Origin: Pseudomonadota bacterium
Lineage (GTDB): Bacteria; Myxococcota_A; UBA9160; SZUA-336
Length of the DNA: 39,115 bases
Direction of reading: 5' to 3'
Assembly (NCBI GenBank): GCA_003247575.1
Contig: QJZC01000059.1
Coordinates: 1 to 39,115, forward strand
In this document: piece after piece, positions 1-8,771 of the stretch
How positions within the stretch are numbered: the first letter of the stretch is position 1
Layout of the letters: each line of letters starts with the position of its first letter
Notes under the pieces: generated by a model
What the model was told of the DNA's origin: nothing
Database searches by the model: none
Seen by the model: the letters and a program-made list of their open reading frames with translations, nothing else
Program-made: the position numbers and the translations under genes

Positions 1-2
1 AG

Positions 3-890
3 AAGACTCCAAACGCGCTTCCGCTCCTCACGACTTGCACTGTGTCCTTGTTGGGATGCTTTTGGCTTGGATCGACCTCCTTCGTTCAGTATCAGCCACT
101 CCCCCTCGCTGAGAGATTCTTGCTCCCGTTCCTTTGGCCCGCTGCGATACTGGCGGGGGTCCACCTTTCGCGCGCAGTCGAGCGGCTTCAGGCTACGTCA
201 AAAATCGAGCGAGCACGATTCAGCTTCCTCACCTCGCTGAGTTCGGGCGTCCTGCTGGCCACGGCTGGGCTGCTCTGGCGAAAACATGAGGAGCTCCCGC
301 TGTTCCTAAGCGTGTTCTGCATCCTGGCAGCCATCCTACCCCGCCTCAGGCAAACGCCCTTTCTAGCACCCCGTATCTTGGGTGGTCGTCCGGTCGTAGT
401 GCCTCTGACAGGGCTAGCCTTGGTCTGTCTTCTCATCATCGAGCCCCCAGCGAGACTGATGCTGCGGGGACGGCAATTCGGGGCTCCGGAGGTTGAGATC
501 GAAGCTGAGTTGTTCTCGCCCAAGCATGCGGGATTGTTCGAGCGACCGGCTGTGATTTTCACGGATGCCCGCTCTCTCGGCACGGTGCCGTTCTTCTTTC
601 ACTTCCGAATGCCTGCGCATCTAACCTTGAGACAATGGCAGAAGCTAGGCGTCTCCGAAGTCCCAGATGGTGTGCGAACTCTCGTCTATGTTCATCGCCC
701 CAGAGCTCGCTTCGTTGCGATCTACGATCCAGAGCGAGAGCCCCCAGATTTTGTTGAAGCGGCCCCTGAGGACTGGGTGAAGCTCTTTGCGCGCGGAGAT
801 GTCCTTCTATACGAACTTCCCGGAGCTGAGAAGGTCAGCGCTTCACGGAGGCGCAGGGAGCGAACTCCGCCAAGGCCGCGTACAGGATGA
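3..890 (+). CDS. Membrane protein, C-terminal part (5' end outside window)
   Basis: The reading frame is open to the left edge, so the protein starts before the window; the GTG at 42 is only the first internal start codon. The visible part has about four hydrophobic segments in its first 150 residues, including runs around FLLPFLWPAAILAGV and GLALVCLLII. A soluble C-terminal domain of about 130 residues follows, ending in a basic tail. This plan, membrane helices followed by an extracytoplasmic domain, is typical of GT-C glycosyltransferase-like proteins that use polyprenyl-linked sugars. No catalytic motif lies in the visible part, so that family is an inference from the layout and from the GT-C-like genes that follow at 939-2852 and 5403-6851. 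It converges with the gene at 939. Confidence 0.6.
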   Translation, partial: KTPNALPLLTTCTVSLLGCFWLGSTSFVQYQPLPLAERFLLPFLWPAAILAGVHLSRAVERLQATSKIERARFSFLTSLSSGVLLATAGLLWRKHEELPLFLSVFCILAAILPRLRQTPFLAPRILGGRPVVVPLTGLALVCLLIIEPPARLMLRGRQFGAPEVEIEAELFSPKHAGLFERPAVIFTDARSLGTVPFFFHFRMPAHLTLRQWQKLGVSEVPDGVRTLVYVHRPRARFVAIYDPEREPPDFVEAAPEDWVKLFARGDVLLYELPGAEKVSASRRRRERTPPRPRTG

Positions 891-938
891 TCGAGATTCC
901 GGGTGGATGAGAGTCGTAACTGCGAGCTGGGACGGCGC

Positions 939-2852
939 TCACTGGAACGGCACGTCGTTGGGCGCGAACTCGGACGCGAGGTTCCTCAGGCGTCCGGACT
1001 GTAGAGTTTCCTGGCCTCGAGCGATGTAATCCGCTGCTGCCGCGTAGCCGCGTCCGTCTCGAAATCCCTGGACGAGGTAGAGGTCGAAAGGCCGCGTCCG
1101 GCTCGCCGAAAAGACATCCGTCAGGGTGTCCGCCAGGCCCAGCTCCCGGAACTCAGGCAGGAAGCGGTAGGCCGTTCTCGCGACGTAGACGCAGCTCCTG
1201 GCAGGCACGGATTGGCATTCTGCGAGTTCGTCCCGCAGGCGTTTTGTAGACAGGTCTCGGCGTAGATCGTCGATCAGCTCTCGTTCATTCGAACCCGAGT
1301 GTTCGAGGATCGCCTTGCGGATCCAAATGCCAAACAGGACTTGAGTTCCTGTACACGCTCCGGGGCCGGGTCGCAGCTCCTCGCGGATAGGCTCGTAGCG
1401 CTCTCTGAAGCGAGGGTCCCGAAAGATTTCCTCCAAGTAGAAGCAGCTCCAATAGGGGTGGCTCTCGATGAGGTCCGGCGCAGCATACTCGAAGAAGTAG
1501 TCGGAGAGTACGGGCCCGCTGTCCAGGCGCGCCATCATTCGGCTGCCCAGCATCCCGAGGTCGACGATGTTGAACTGCTTGTGCCAGCTGACCACGCCGA
1601 GATCTGGGTTCGAAACCGTGGGCCTCGGGAGGTTTTGCTCCCGGGCCGCCTCGAGGAACTCCTCGCGGAAGCGATCGAAGTTGTTGAGACCGCAACACAC
1701 ATGGTACGGCCGCACTTTGTGGACGCGATAAGCTCCGACCCCGAGCACCAGGCTGACCGGCAACGCCAGCACCCCCAGCTTGGTCCACGGAATCCGATAG
1801 AGAGACCAGGCGACCGCTAGCGCCACCATGACGGCCAGGTGTGTCGTTGAGCGTACCGGATCGAGGCGGGTTCTACCGAACAGGAATGGGTTCAGGTAGG
1901 CAGTCAGCAACAAGCTGGCCAGGAGCGTGTACAGGATGAGCGTGCTGCGGTCGCGGCGCACGAACCAGAGGCCCGGGAGCAGGCTGACCAGCAGATACCC
2001 GCCATGATTCTTGAAAATGTGGAAGCCGAGACGAGCCGATTCGACGAGGAACGCTCTGTCGAAGCGGGCCAGGCTCTGGAGCCTGTCACGGAGCGAGATG
2101 TCCTGGGCATAAGCGGTGTTGGGCAGGAAGTCGCCAAAGTAGAGATAGCGCCAGCCCTGGAATCCCGCCCAGAGCAGTAGAACCAGGGCCGAGAACCGCA
2201 GTCCGCGGCTGCTTCGGAAGCGCCACCCCCACCACGCGCTGAAGAGCGCGAGCAGAGGTGCCATATGATAGACGCTCTCGGTTCGGGAGATCGTCGCCAG
2301 AAAAACCAAGGGCACGGTCCAGAGGCTCAACACGCCATCTCGGCTCGCGTTGAACAGAACCAGGACACTTGCCAGGAAGAGCACGTGCGTGATCGCATTC
2401 TCCATGCCCGAGCCGTGCCACTCGAGGAAGGACGCATAGCGCGTGAGAATCAATGCACCAATGGCGGTGACCGACAGCGCGCGGACCCAGCCATCTGAGA
2501 AGAACAGGATGAAGAGGGCTCCCAGAACGAAGGTGCAGAGCAGCGTCTGCAGGGCGCTGTATGTGGCATAGTCGAGCCCGCTCACCGAGTACGCCAAGGC
2601 GTAGGTGAAGAACTGCGCCGGAGCCGAGAAGCCTTCGACGCGCTCGCCAGAGGGGTTGACTCCGATGAACCCATGGTCCACGAGATTCTTGGCGTGGCTC
2701 AGTGTGATGATGCCATCGTCGCGTAACTCGTAGAGTTGACCGTCCAGCCTCGCGTACGCGCTGAGAAAGAATGCGACGAAGATCAAGCCTCCGCATAGAG
2801 ATCTCTGCAGGGCACCCGGGATCGCCAGGTCTTTCAGTCGCGTGCTCATCAT
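939..2852 (-). CDS. GT-C-type multi-membrane protein (putative glycosyltransferase)
   Basis: A protein of about 637 residues starting at the ATG-ATG pair at 2852. The frame stays open further upstream, but that part overlaps the 3' end of the next gene and looks non-coding (Arg-rich), so the internal start was chosen. The N-terminus is one membrane helix followed by an acidic-pair segment (LRDDGIITLSHAKNLVDHG) and then NPSGERVEGFSAPAQ. An Asp pair in the first extracytoplasmic loop is usual for GT-C glycosyltransferases using lipid-phosphate sugars. Ten or more hydrophobic helices fill the first 400 residues, followed by a soluble C-terminal domain of about 230 residues. The likely role is sugar transfer onto a surface glycan on the outer face of the inner membrane. 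The substrate cannot be told. Confidence 0.72.
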   Translation of the reverse strand: MMSTRLKDLAIPGALQRSLCGGLIFVAFFLSAYARLDGQLYELRDDGIITLSHAKNLVDHGFIGVNPSGERVEGFSAPAQFFTYALAYSVSGLDYATYSALQTLLCTFVLGALFILFFSDGWVRALSVTAIGALILTRYASFLEWHGSGMENAITHVLFLASVLVLFNASRDGVLSLWTVPLVFLATISRTESVYHMAPLLALFSAWWGWRFRSSRGLRFSALVLLLWAGFQGWRYLYFGDFLPNTAYAQDISLRDRLQSLARFDRAFLVESARLGFHIFKNHGGYLLVSLLPGLWFVRRDRSTLILYTLLASLLLTAYLNPFLFGRTRLDPVRSTTHLAVMVALAVAWSLYRIPWTKLGVLALPVSLVLGVGAYRVHKVRPYHVCCGLNNFDRFREEFLEAAREQNLPRPTVSNPDLGVVSWHKQFNIVDLGMLGSRMMARLDSGPVLSDYFFEYAAPDLIESHPYWSCFYLEEIFRDPRFRERYEPIREELRPGPGACTGTQVLFGIWIRKAILEHSGSNERELIDDLRRDLSTKRLRDELAECQSVPARSCVYVARTAYRFLPEFRELGLADTLTDVFSASRTRPFDLYLVQGFRDGRGYAAAADYIARGQETLQSGRLRNLASEFAPNDVPFQ

Positions 2853-3064
2853 ACCGCCGAGGGCTCCCTCGTCCTTCAGGATGGCGGTGCATTGTAAGAG
2901 ATCTTGGCCGAGACCTGAAGATTCTTGCCTGCGAATGGAGCCTGGACGAGATGCGGCGGCTCGCGAGCGGTAGAGTAGAAGGAAGGGCCGCTGCGAGCGA
3001 AGGACCGCGATCGGGTGCGCGCGAAGGCAGGAGAAGAGCCTAGATTTGGCTCCGATCCAGGGTT

Positions 3065-5029
3065 TCAGCGAACCTCGAGCTGGATAGACTCGATTTCCAC
3101 ATCGAGGCCCGGGGAGCTCACCGGATCGAACCGGACGAGCACGACTCGAGCTCCGGGTGCGTTCCAGGTCGGCTGCCCTGAGAGTGAGACGCGATAATCG
3201 TGGAATGCTCCGTCCACGAAGTGGGCGAACTGGACCGAGCCTGTCTCGCCGGTCGAGGTCTGCCACGAGAACTCGCCCATCCCGCGCGCGCCCCCCGGAC
3301 CGCTGATCCGCATGCGCACGAACAGTGTGGAGTATTTGCTCGCTGCGAGAAACAGATCGCGGATTCGGATGGCGGGATCGCTTCCGACGTTCTCGAGCCA
3401 CACGCGTCCATCGCTCACGCCTGAATCGGATACCTGGCCGGGATCCACGAGCTCCCACCCCTCGCTGACGCCGTCGAAGTGGAAGTCCCAAGAGAGGCGC
3501 AAAGGATCATAGTACCGGCCGAAGAAGCGAGTGTCGAAGAAGCGCCGACGCACGCTCAGCATGTCGTAAGGATCGAGCGCGCGTGTGATATTCGCGTTCT
3601 GATGGTATCGCTTCGAGAGCCACTCGAAGGTTCCAGCAGAGCCGTCACGCATCACCTCGCCGGTATAGGTCGATTCGCCCTGATAGCCACTCGGCGTGAT
3701 GATGTAGTCTCCAGTGCCACCGACGGCCTTGTAGTACGCATAGTACTCGCCTGGAAGCTCGAGCGACTCGCCGGAGGAGGCGGAGGCCCGATAAAGGTCA
3801 CGCCCGTGGCGTAGCGCCATCTCTGCGACCGCGCCCAGGCTGGAGAAGGCACCAAGAGAATAGCCATAGCCACGATTGGAGTCGTTCCAGGTGCTCGGGT
3901 CTCCGTTGGGGTCGTTGACGATTCCTGGCACGTCGAAGTGACGGTAGCGATCGTAGCTCTCTCCGGTGAAGGTCGGAATTCCCCGCCCTGCATCACAGCC
4001 GAGTACCGGATCACCTTGGATATAGATTGTATCCCTCAGCAGGGTTGACCAGTTGTAGCGCAGTGAGGGGCCTTCCAGTACCTCGGTCACCTTGGCTTCA
4101 TCGCCCAGTACGTAGCCGATCGCAGCCATGGCTGCGATGTGAGTGGTCGCGTGATTGGAGAAGCGGTGGCACGACGCGGGGCCACCCTCAGCCGGTCCGC
4201 CTCCCCAGATGAAGGTGGCTTCGCGGACGAGGTCGTAGGCTCGGTTGAGCCAGGCGCGGATCTCCGCGTGGTCAGTGGGGGACAGAACGCCGGAGTCGTG
4301 AATCAGATCGTAGGCACCGACAAATTCCACCATCCCCACGCTGAGACTCAGTCCGACGCCGAAGACGGGGCACTCGTTGTTCGTACAGAATTGCCGCACC
4401 GAGTTTTGGGGCAGAGAGTGACGCGCCCAGCTCACCAGGAAGTCTCGAGCATTTGCGAGCAGAAGGTCTCGATCGTTCGAGGGCAACAGCGACGGGAACT
4501 GGGCGGCGATGGCGCTGAAGAGCGCCTGATACGCATCCGGTTCGAATGCAGCGCGATACGCCGTGGAGTTCGTGCCCTGATAGACCATGCTGGGCACGTT
4601 CGGATCGGGTGGGCTGGCACGGTGCGCCTGGGCGATGACGCGACTCAGTTGAGACCGGATCGGCTCCTCTCCAGCGAGCGCGGCGAGGAGCAGAGAGTCG
4701 AGTTCGCGCTGATTCAGGTAGACGTTCGGGTGATCTGCCGGGCCGAACATGTCACCGCCTCCAACGGGAGCGGTGCCACCGGACACCCCCGGGGGCTCGA
4801 TCAGAGGCGACTGCGCCGTCGGAAGCACCACGGGAACGCCGCCTCCGCCACTTCCGCCACCTCCGCCGGAGCATGCTGAGACTCCAAGCAGCAGTAGCGC
4901 AGCCCAATGCGCTCGCACGAGTTTGCTACGTGCCCGAGGTGCGCAGTGCTTCCGCTGGCGGTGAGCCCACGCGACTTGGCGGGATGAATGGCAGAACGTT
5001 CCGCTTCTGCGAATCGAGCTCGGAAACAT
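3065..5029 (-). CDS. Lipoprotein with alginate-lyase-like domain
   Basis: The ORF from ATG 5029 gives 654 residues. The first 37 residues are Arg/His-rich and unlike a signal. A GTG at 4918 would give a compact lipoprotein signal peptide ending in lipobox LGVSAC with Cys at residue 16, so it may be the true start; neither has a strong ribosome site. After the Cys comes a Gly/Ser linker and then a large mostly helical domain with WGGGPAEGG, CHRFSNHATTHIAAMAAIG and later Tyr-rich segments (GYQGESTYTGE). The Asn-His pair in an alpha/alpha-toroid is what alginate lyases and related polysaccharide lyases use. The last 150 residues look like a beta-sandwich carbohydrate-binding module. The likely role is cleavage of an acidic polysaccharide at the outer membrane, next to glycan-export genes. 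Confidence 0.68.
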   Translation of the reverse strand: MFPSSIRRSGTFCHSSRQVAWAHRQRKHCAPRARSKLVRAHWAALLLLGVSACSGGGGGSGGGGVPVVLPTAQSPLIEPPGVSGGTAPVGGGDMFGPADHPNVYLNQRELDSLLLAALAGEEPIRSQLSRVIAQAHRASPPDPNVPSMVYQGTNSTAYRAAFEPDAYQALFSAIAAQFPSLLPSNDRDLLLANARDFLVSWARHSLPQNSVRQFCTNNECPVFGVGLSLSVGMVEFVGAYDLIHDSGVLSPTDHAEIRAWLNRAYDLVREATFIWGGGPAEGGPASCHRFSNHATTHIAAMAAIGYVLGDEAKVTEVLEGPSLRYNWSTLLRDTIYIQGDPVLGCDAGRGIPTFTGESYDRYRHFDVPGIVNDPNGDPSTWNDSNRGYGYSLGAFSSLGAVAEMALRHGRDLYRASASSGESLELPGEYYAYYKAVGGTGDYIITPSGYQGESTYTGEVMRDGSAGTFEWLSKRYHQNANITRALDPYDMLSVRRRFFDTRFFGRYYDPLRLSWDFHFDGVSEGWELVDPGQVSDSGVSDGRVWLENVGSDPAIRIRDLFLAASKYSTLFVRMRISGPGGARGMGEFSWQTSTGETGSVQFAHFVDGAFHDYRVSLSGQPTWNAPGARVVLVRFDPVSSPGLDVEIESIQLEVR

Positions 5030-5402
5030 CGAGGCCCCCCGGCAAAATTCCTTTGAAAGCGGAATGCTGGAGGATTCTCCCGATAGGAACTAAACGATGC
5101 GCCAACGGTCTGCTCAGGAAGGTCGTCGAGCGCCCAACGGTCCCGACATGCGTAGCCGCCGGCGAACACCCATCGAGAAGGCCACGGCCACTGGCGGACG
5201 CTGATCAGAGCCGACGGAGGTTCGCGAGGAGAGCGAGCGAATCTCGCTACATCGCGACTGAACTCGTCGCGAGTGGACACTCTCGACATGCGAGCCTGAC
5301 GCGGGCTAGCAGTGGGCCACCGTCATTTCCGGCTCGTCTGCCTCGAATCTAGCTCGGGTAGTTCCTTGAGAGTCCGTTGAAGCAGTCCGGACCGAGTCAG
5401 GC
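5030..5402. other. Intergenic region, no gene seen
   Basis: The 373 bases lie between the lipoprotein gene and the DUF6056-like gene, both on the minus strand. Reading frames here have no recognisable domain and no ribosome site. It probably holds the promoter of the lipoprotein gene, but no convincing -35/-10 pair could be picked out. Confidence 0.5.
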
Positions 5403-6851
5403 CTAGTCAGACTCTGGGGAAGCCGCGTGGAGTCGCTCGAACGCGCGTCGGGAGATCGCAGAGATGCTGTCGAACCCGTAGTAGAGCCGGATGCAATGGT
5501 TGCGACTCCCATCTGGGTCCGCCCCCATGTCGCCATGGTAGAGCGTATGCGGCTGCTCCCCGAGGGCGAGCACGACCACCTCTTGCTGACCACGCTGCTT
5601 TGCCGTCTCGATCGTTCGATCGCGAACCTCGAGCTGTCGAGCGAACCGGGGCCCGTAGCGCACGGTGTCGCGAAACAGCTCGCGCAGATTGGGGCTGAGG
5701 AGCGCCACCAGCAGGGCAGCACAGGCGACCCATATATCCTCGCGGTGGGTTCGTGTCAGAGTCGGAAGCCGCACCTCTCGAATCCATCCCGCTGCTCTAA
5801 GCAGCGCCAGCGCGGGCAGCCAACAAACCAAGACGAGCACCGGCAGCACAGCTAGCGTTCGATTCGGGGGATACGCCCCTGTCGCCCAATACACCGGCAC
5901 GAAGACCGCCCAGAACAGACCGGCCATGCCGACGGCGATCGCGGCTCGTGAGACAGCGTCGAGCTTGTGCAGCGATTCGGCCAGGCCCTCGACGGCTCGA
6001 TGGGTCATGGGAGCCATCCACACATTCGCCGTCGCGAGATACATGATCACAGCCCCAACCCCCATGGCAGTCGAGCCGTGCAGGAAACTCGAAACCAGCG
6101 TGAGCAAGAGATTGCCGCCGTCCGCAGCGAGCGATGCGCGGACGCTATTCCCTGGGGCAAGGGCGGTGACGAGCAGCCCCACGCACGCGAGAAGCGCTGC
6201 TCCCGCCCAGGGACGCCAAGCACGGCTGCGATTCCAGCGAAGCAGCCCCGTCCCTAGCGTGAAGAAGAGAACCTGAAGCACGGCGGCGACCTCGTTGAAT
6301 CCAGCGATCAACAGGATCAATGGCGCGAGCACCGCGCAGACGAGGCCGGTGGGTACCCGGCGATCGGCGGCGAACGTGGCGTGTAGCGAGAGGCCGCTCA
6401 CGACGAGCAGGCTCATGTAGCCCCCCGTGTAGGTCACACCACCTGCCATCCAGTAGAAGAGCTCGGATACGGTCGGCAGTGTCGCAACGTACAGGCAGAA
6501 CGCGAGCGCGCTCCACGCGTATCGATCGCGGCGCACACCCGCGATCGCCGTGAGCGAAGCAAAGAATGCGCCGAACGCCAACACCGAGAAGGCAATCAGG
6601 CCGAGGCAGAGAAATCCGTATCCATCGATCAGGTCGGTCGCCGTTACGAACGACGACATCATGGCGACCGCGGAATACCGCCCTCCCCAGTGCGTATATT
6701 CGTGCTCGATGGCACCGAATATCGAGCCTAGAGCGGCAGGATAGTGTGCGTAGCAATAGTCATCGGTCATTGGATGCGAATAGCGCGTCGTCCAGCAGAG
6801 GCAGGCGAACACGAGCAAGAACAGCAGAGCAATTCCTCGTTTCACGGGCAT
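5403..6851 (-). CDS. DUF6056-like membrane glycosyltransferase
   Basis: A 482-residue protein starting with ATG at 6851; a short GAGAG lies just upstream. It begins with one membrane helix, then HPMTDDYCYAHY and, some 25 residues later, HEYTHWGGRYSAV. This pairing of a DDYC(Y/F) motif with W-GRY is characteristic of the DUF6056 family of GT-C-like proteins. About ten further hydrophobic helices follow, and the last 120 residues form a soluble domain. Length agrees with the family. These proteins are thought to transfer sugars from polyprenyl phosphate carriers, but the substrate is unknown. It shares strand and theme with the other membrane glycosyltransferase-like genes at 939-2852, suggesting a surface polysaccharide set, though spacing argues against a single operon. 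Confidence 0.75.
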   Translation of the reverse strand: MPVKRGIALLFLLVFACLCWTTRYSHPMTDDYCYAHYPAALGSIFGAIEHEYTHWGGRYSAVAMMSSFVTATDLIDGYGFLCLGLIAFSVLAFGAFFASLTAIAGVRRDRYAWSALAFCLYVATLPTVSELFYWMAGGVTYTGGYMSLLVVSGLSLHATFAADRRVPTGLVCAVLAPLILLIAGFNEVAAVLQVLFFTLGTGLLRWNRSRAWRPWAGAALLACVGLLVTALAPGNSVRASLAADGGNLLLTLVSSFLHGSTAMGVGAVIMYLATANVWMAPMTHRAVEGLAESLHKLDAVSRAAIAVGMAGLFWAVFVPVYWATGAYPPNRTLAVLPVLVLVCWLPALALLRAAGWIREVRLPTLTRTHREDIWVACAALLVALLSPNLRELFRDTVRYGPRFARQLEVRDRTIETAKQRGQQEVVVLALGEQPHTLYHGDMGADPDGSRNHCIRLYYGFDSISAISRRAFERLHAASPESD

Positions 6852-7195
6852 GTTGAGCTCTCGGCAGGCTGAAGTGCTGGCTCGGAGATCCGTCGCCGCA
6901 TCCGCTTCAGGCGCAGAATCCCCATCCGGCGCATGACGGGCCTAGAGGGTACTGTCGCCACTTCTGGGGCACAAGCGCCCAATCGCGTCGGTCAGATCGC
7001 GTCGGCCAGCTCGTCAGGCAACCGCTACGGCGGAACCTCTCGCGGACGCTGGATCCGAGCGAGATGTCGCAGGCGTAGATCGACGACCTATGGCTCGAGG
7101 GTCCGGCGTGCCTGTACGAGCCCCGTGCGTGCCTCGTACACGACGAGAGGCACTGAGGTGCCGCGCCACACGAACAGCCTCATGCGGCACCTTGC
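6852..7195. other. Intergenic region, no gene seen
   Basis: The 344 bases between the DUF6056-like gene and the end of the broken cytochrome gene contain only short frames rich in Arg and Ser that overlap flanking genes in other frames. I see no RNA gene, repeat or terminator. Confidence 0.45.
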
Positions 7196-8424
7196 TCAAC
7201 GACAAGTAGCGGGCGAGAGACGGAGCAAGGCACCGTCGGGATCCTTGGGCGCGCGCAGACTGGACAGGAATGCGATGACACTTCGGCGTTGGTTGACCGG
7301 AGCTGCCGCGTAGGCATCGCGTGCGGGCTTGCCCTCTCCGTCGTGCTGCAAGATCGCGTCGTTGATCGTGAGGGCGCGGCCATCGTGCAAATAGGGAGCG
7401 CTGTCCGCGACACCCCAGAGTGCGATCGTCACGAACTGGCTTGCCCCGGGCGAACCCGCAGGCTGATCCGTGAGACCGGGCCCCATGTCGTGAAGCTTGA
7501 GATCGGTGAAGGCGGCCACCCGCACTCCCTTGGTTTGGGAGCTGCGCGCAAAGCCCACGCTCCGCAGGTCGATGCGCTGAAACACGTTCGCAGTAGGATC
7601 CTCGGGCACCTCGGGAAAGCTGAAGGTCACCTGTCGCGAGCGCGTATGCAGCTCGGGAATGTGACAATCCGCGCAGCCGAGCGAGTCGAAGGCCTCACGG
7701 CCGGCGCGCGCACTGCGCGACAGACGGGTCTGACGGAGCGGCTCGAGCCCCCCCTGCCACAGGGTCATCGCCGAAATCTCTCCCACGGAGAACTCGTTGG
7801 CTACGCCATCCCCATCGGTATCGACATCTTCCCCCACCACTTCGGTCGGTTGCATGCCGAGCTGGAACAACGAGGCGAGAACCCCGACGTCGCGGATCGA
7901 GAAGTTGTCGCCGCGGCGCCCGAAGGGACGCACCACCAACTCGCGCCGGATCCCCTTCACGCCCGACGCATCACAGTTGCCGTCGCCATCTGCATCTCCC
8001 GTATCGACGTTGCCCTGCAGCACCAATACAGGTTGGGGAACCCAACTCGAGCCCCAGTCTCTGCGCAGCAAACCCGTAGGTGATCACCTACACCTCCGAA
8101 GTCCTCAGCTCCCTCTCCCGCTACCACGCCAGCAAAGAGCCAAAAACCTAGGAGCTCTTCGCGTACTTGTACTGGCTGCGCTTCGGGTGCTGCACGGCTG
8201 CGCCTCTTCTACTCACACCCTCCATCGCTCACGTCTAGAATGCCACGTAAGTCCTCGGGAGCGGGATCGGGTTGGGCGTTGGGTGGAACCACGCCGGTGA
8301 CCGGGAACTGCCGTGCGCAGGCGGAGAGCTCGGGTGGCAAGAACGGATTCGGGGCACTCGCCGACCATGCCGCCGGAGCAGATATCAAAAACCATCCAAA
8401 GAGAATTGAAATCCCAGGTCGCAC
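7196..8424 (-). pseudogene. Di-haem oxidoreductase-type cytochrome c gene, interrupted
   Basis: The gene is in two pieces on the minus strand. The 5' piece (about 8424 to 8210, probable GTG start at 8424) encodes a signal peptide ending AWSASA and then reads through GILDVSDGGCE into a stop. The 3' piece (about 8035 to 7196) encodes a Ca-binding-like DTDGDG segment, one haem site CADCH, LKLHDMGPGL and LWGVADSAPYLHDGRA, all typical of the periplasmic DHOR family of c-type cytochromes. Between the pieces lies a copy of the 114-bp repeat plus about 60 further bases. An intact gene would encode roughly 350-420 residues exported and loaded with haem in the periplasm. The open frame starting at 8071 begins inside the repeat and is not a real start. 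The interruption is seen directly; loss of function is an inference. Confidence 0.72.
8036..8149. repeat. 114-bp dispersed repeat, copy 1 (inside cytochrome gene)
   Basis: This stretch matches 15233-15346 over 114 bases with eight substitutions and no gaps by hand alignment. It starts GGGAACCCAACTCGAG and ends AGAGCCAAAAACCT. It contains a perfect 16-base palindrome, GTAGGTGATCACCTAC, at 8076-8091. The ends are not inverted repeats of one another and no target duplication is evident. The copy separates two halves of a di-haem cytochrome gene. A further 60 bases (8150-8209) lie between the repeat and the resumed gene and are absent from copy 2, so the full unit may be longer. Confidence 0.85.
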
Positions 8425-8771
8425 GAAGGTCTGTTTCGTACCGATCCCCTCTTCGTCGCGATCCCTCGCCGATCTCATTCGATCGCACCAGGCATGCGAC
8501 CAGCACTGTGATCGTTCGGATCTTCCTTTCCGGAGTGCCTTCGAACCGAATGGTCTGCGATCTGCGAGTGATCGGGTACTCATGGTGGGTCTGGTCCGGA
8601 TACCGACCGACAAGTGAGTGAGAAGCATGTTGCGTTCACATCAGTCTCGCCTGACTTGTACGGTCGACAGGATCCGGGCGAAGAAGCAGATGCACTGGCC
8701 CCGCGGGCCATGGGCTCCGCTCCGGTGCTCGTGAGCCAGCTCCCGAGGCCCGGTCGGCAGCGTGTGGCCGT
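8425..8771. other. Intergenic region, no gene seen
   Basis: The region lies between the start of the cytochrome pseudogene and the 3' end of the kinase/ATPase gene. Both neighbours are on the minus strand, so the cytochrome promoter should be here. No clear promoter, terminator or coding frame was recognised. Confidence 0.4.

Noticed and set aside
2853..3491. N-terminal extension of the GT-C-like gene ending at 939
   Set aside because: It overlaps the 3' part of the lipoprotein gene and has non-coding composition; ATG 2852 starts the recognisable protein.
4139..4879. 246-codon plus-strand frame
   Set aside because: It is antisense to the alginate-lyase-like lipoprotein and has no recognisable domain.
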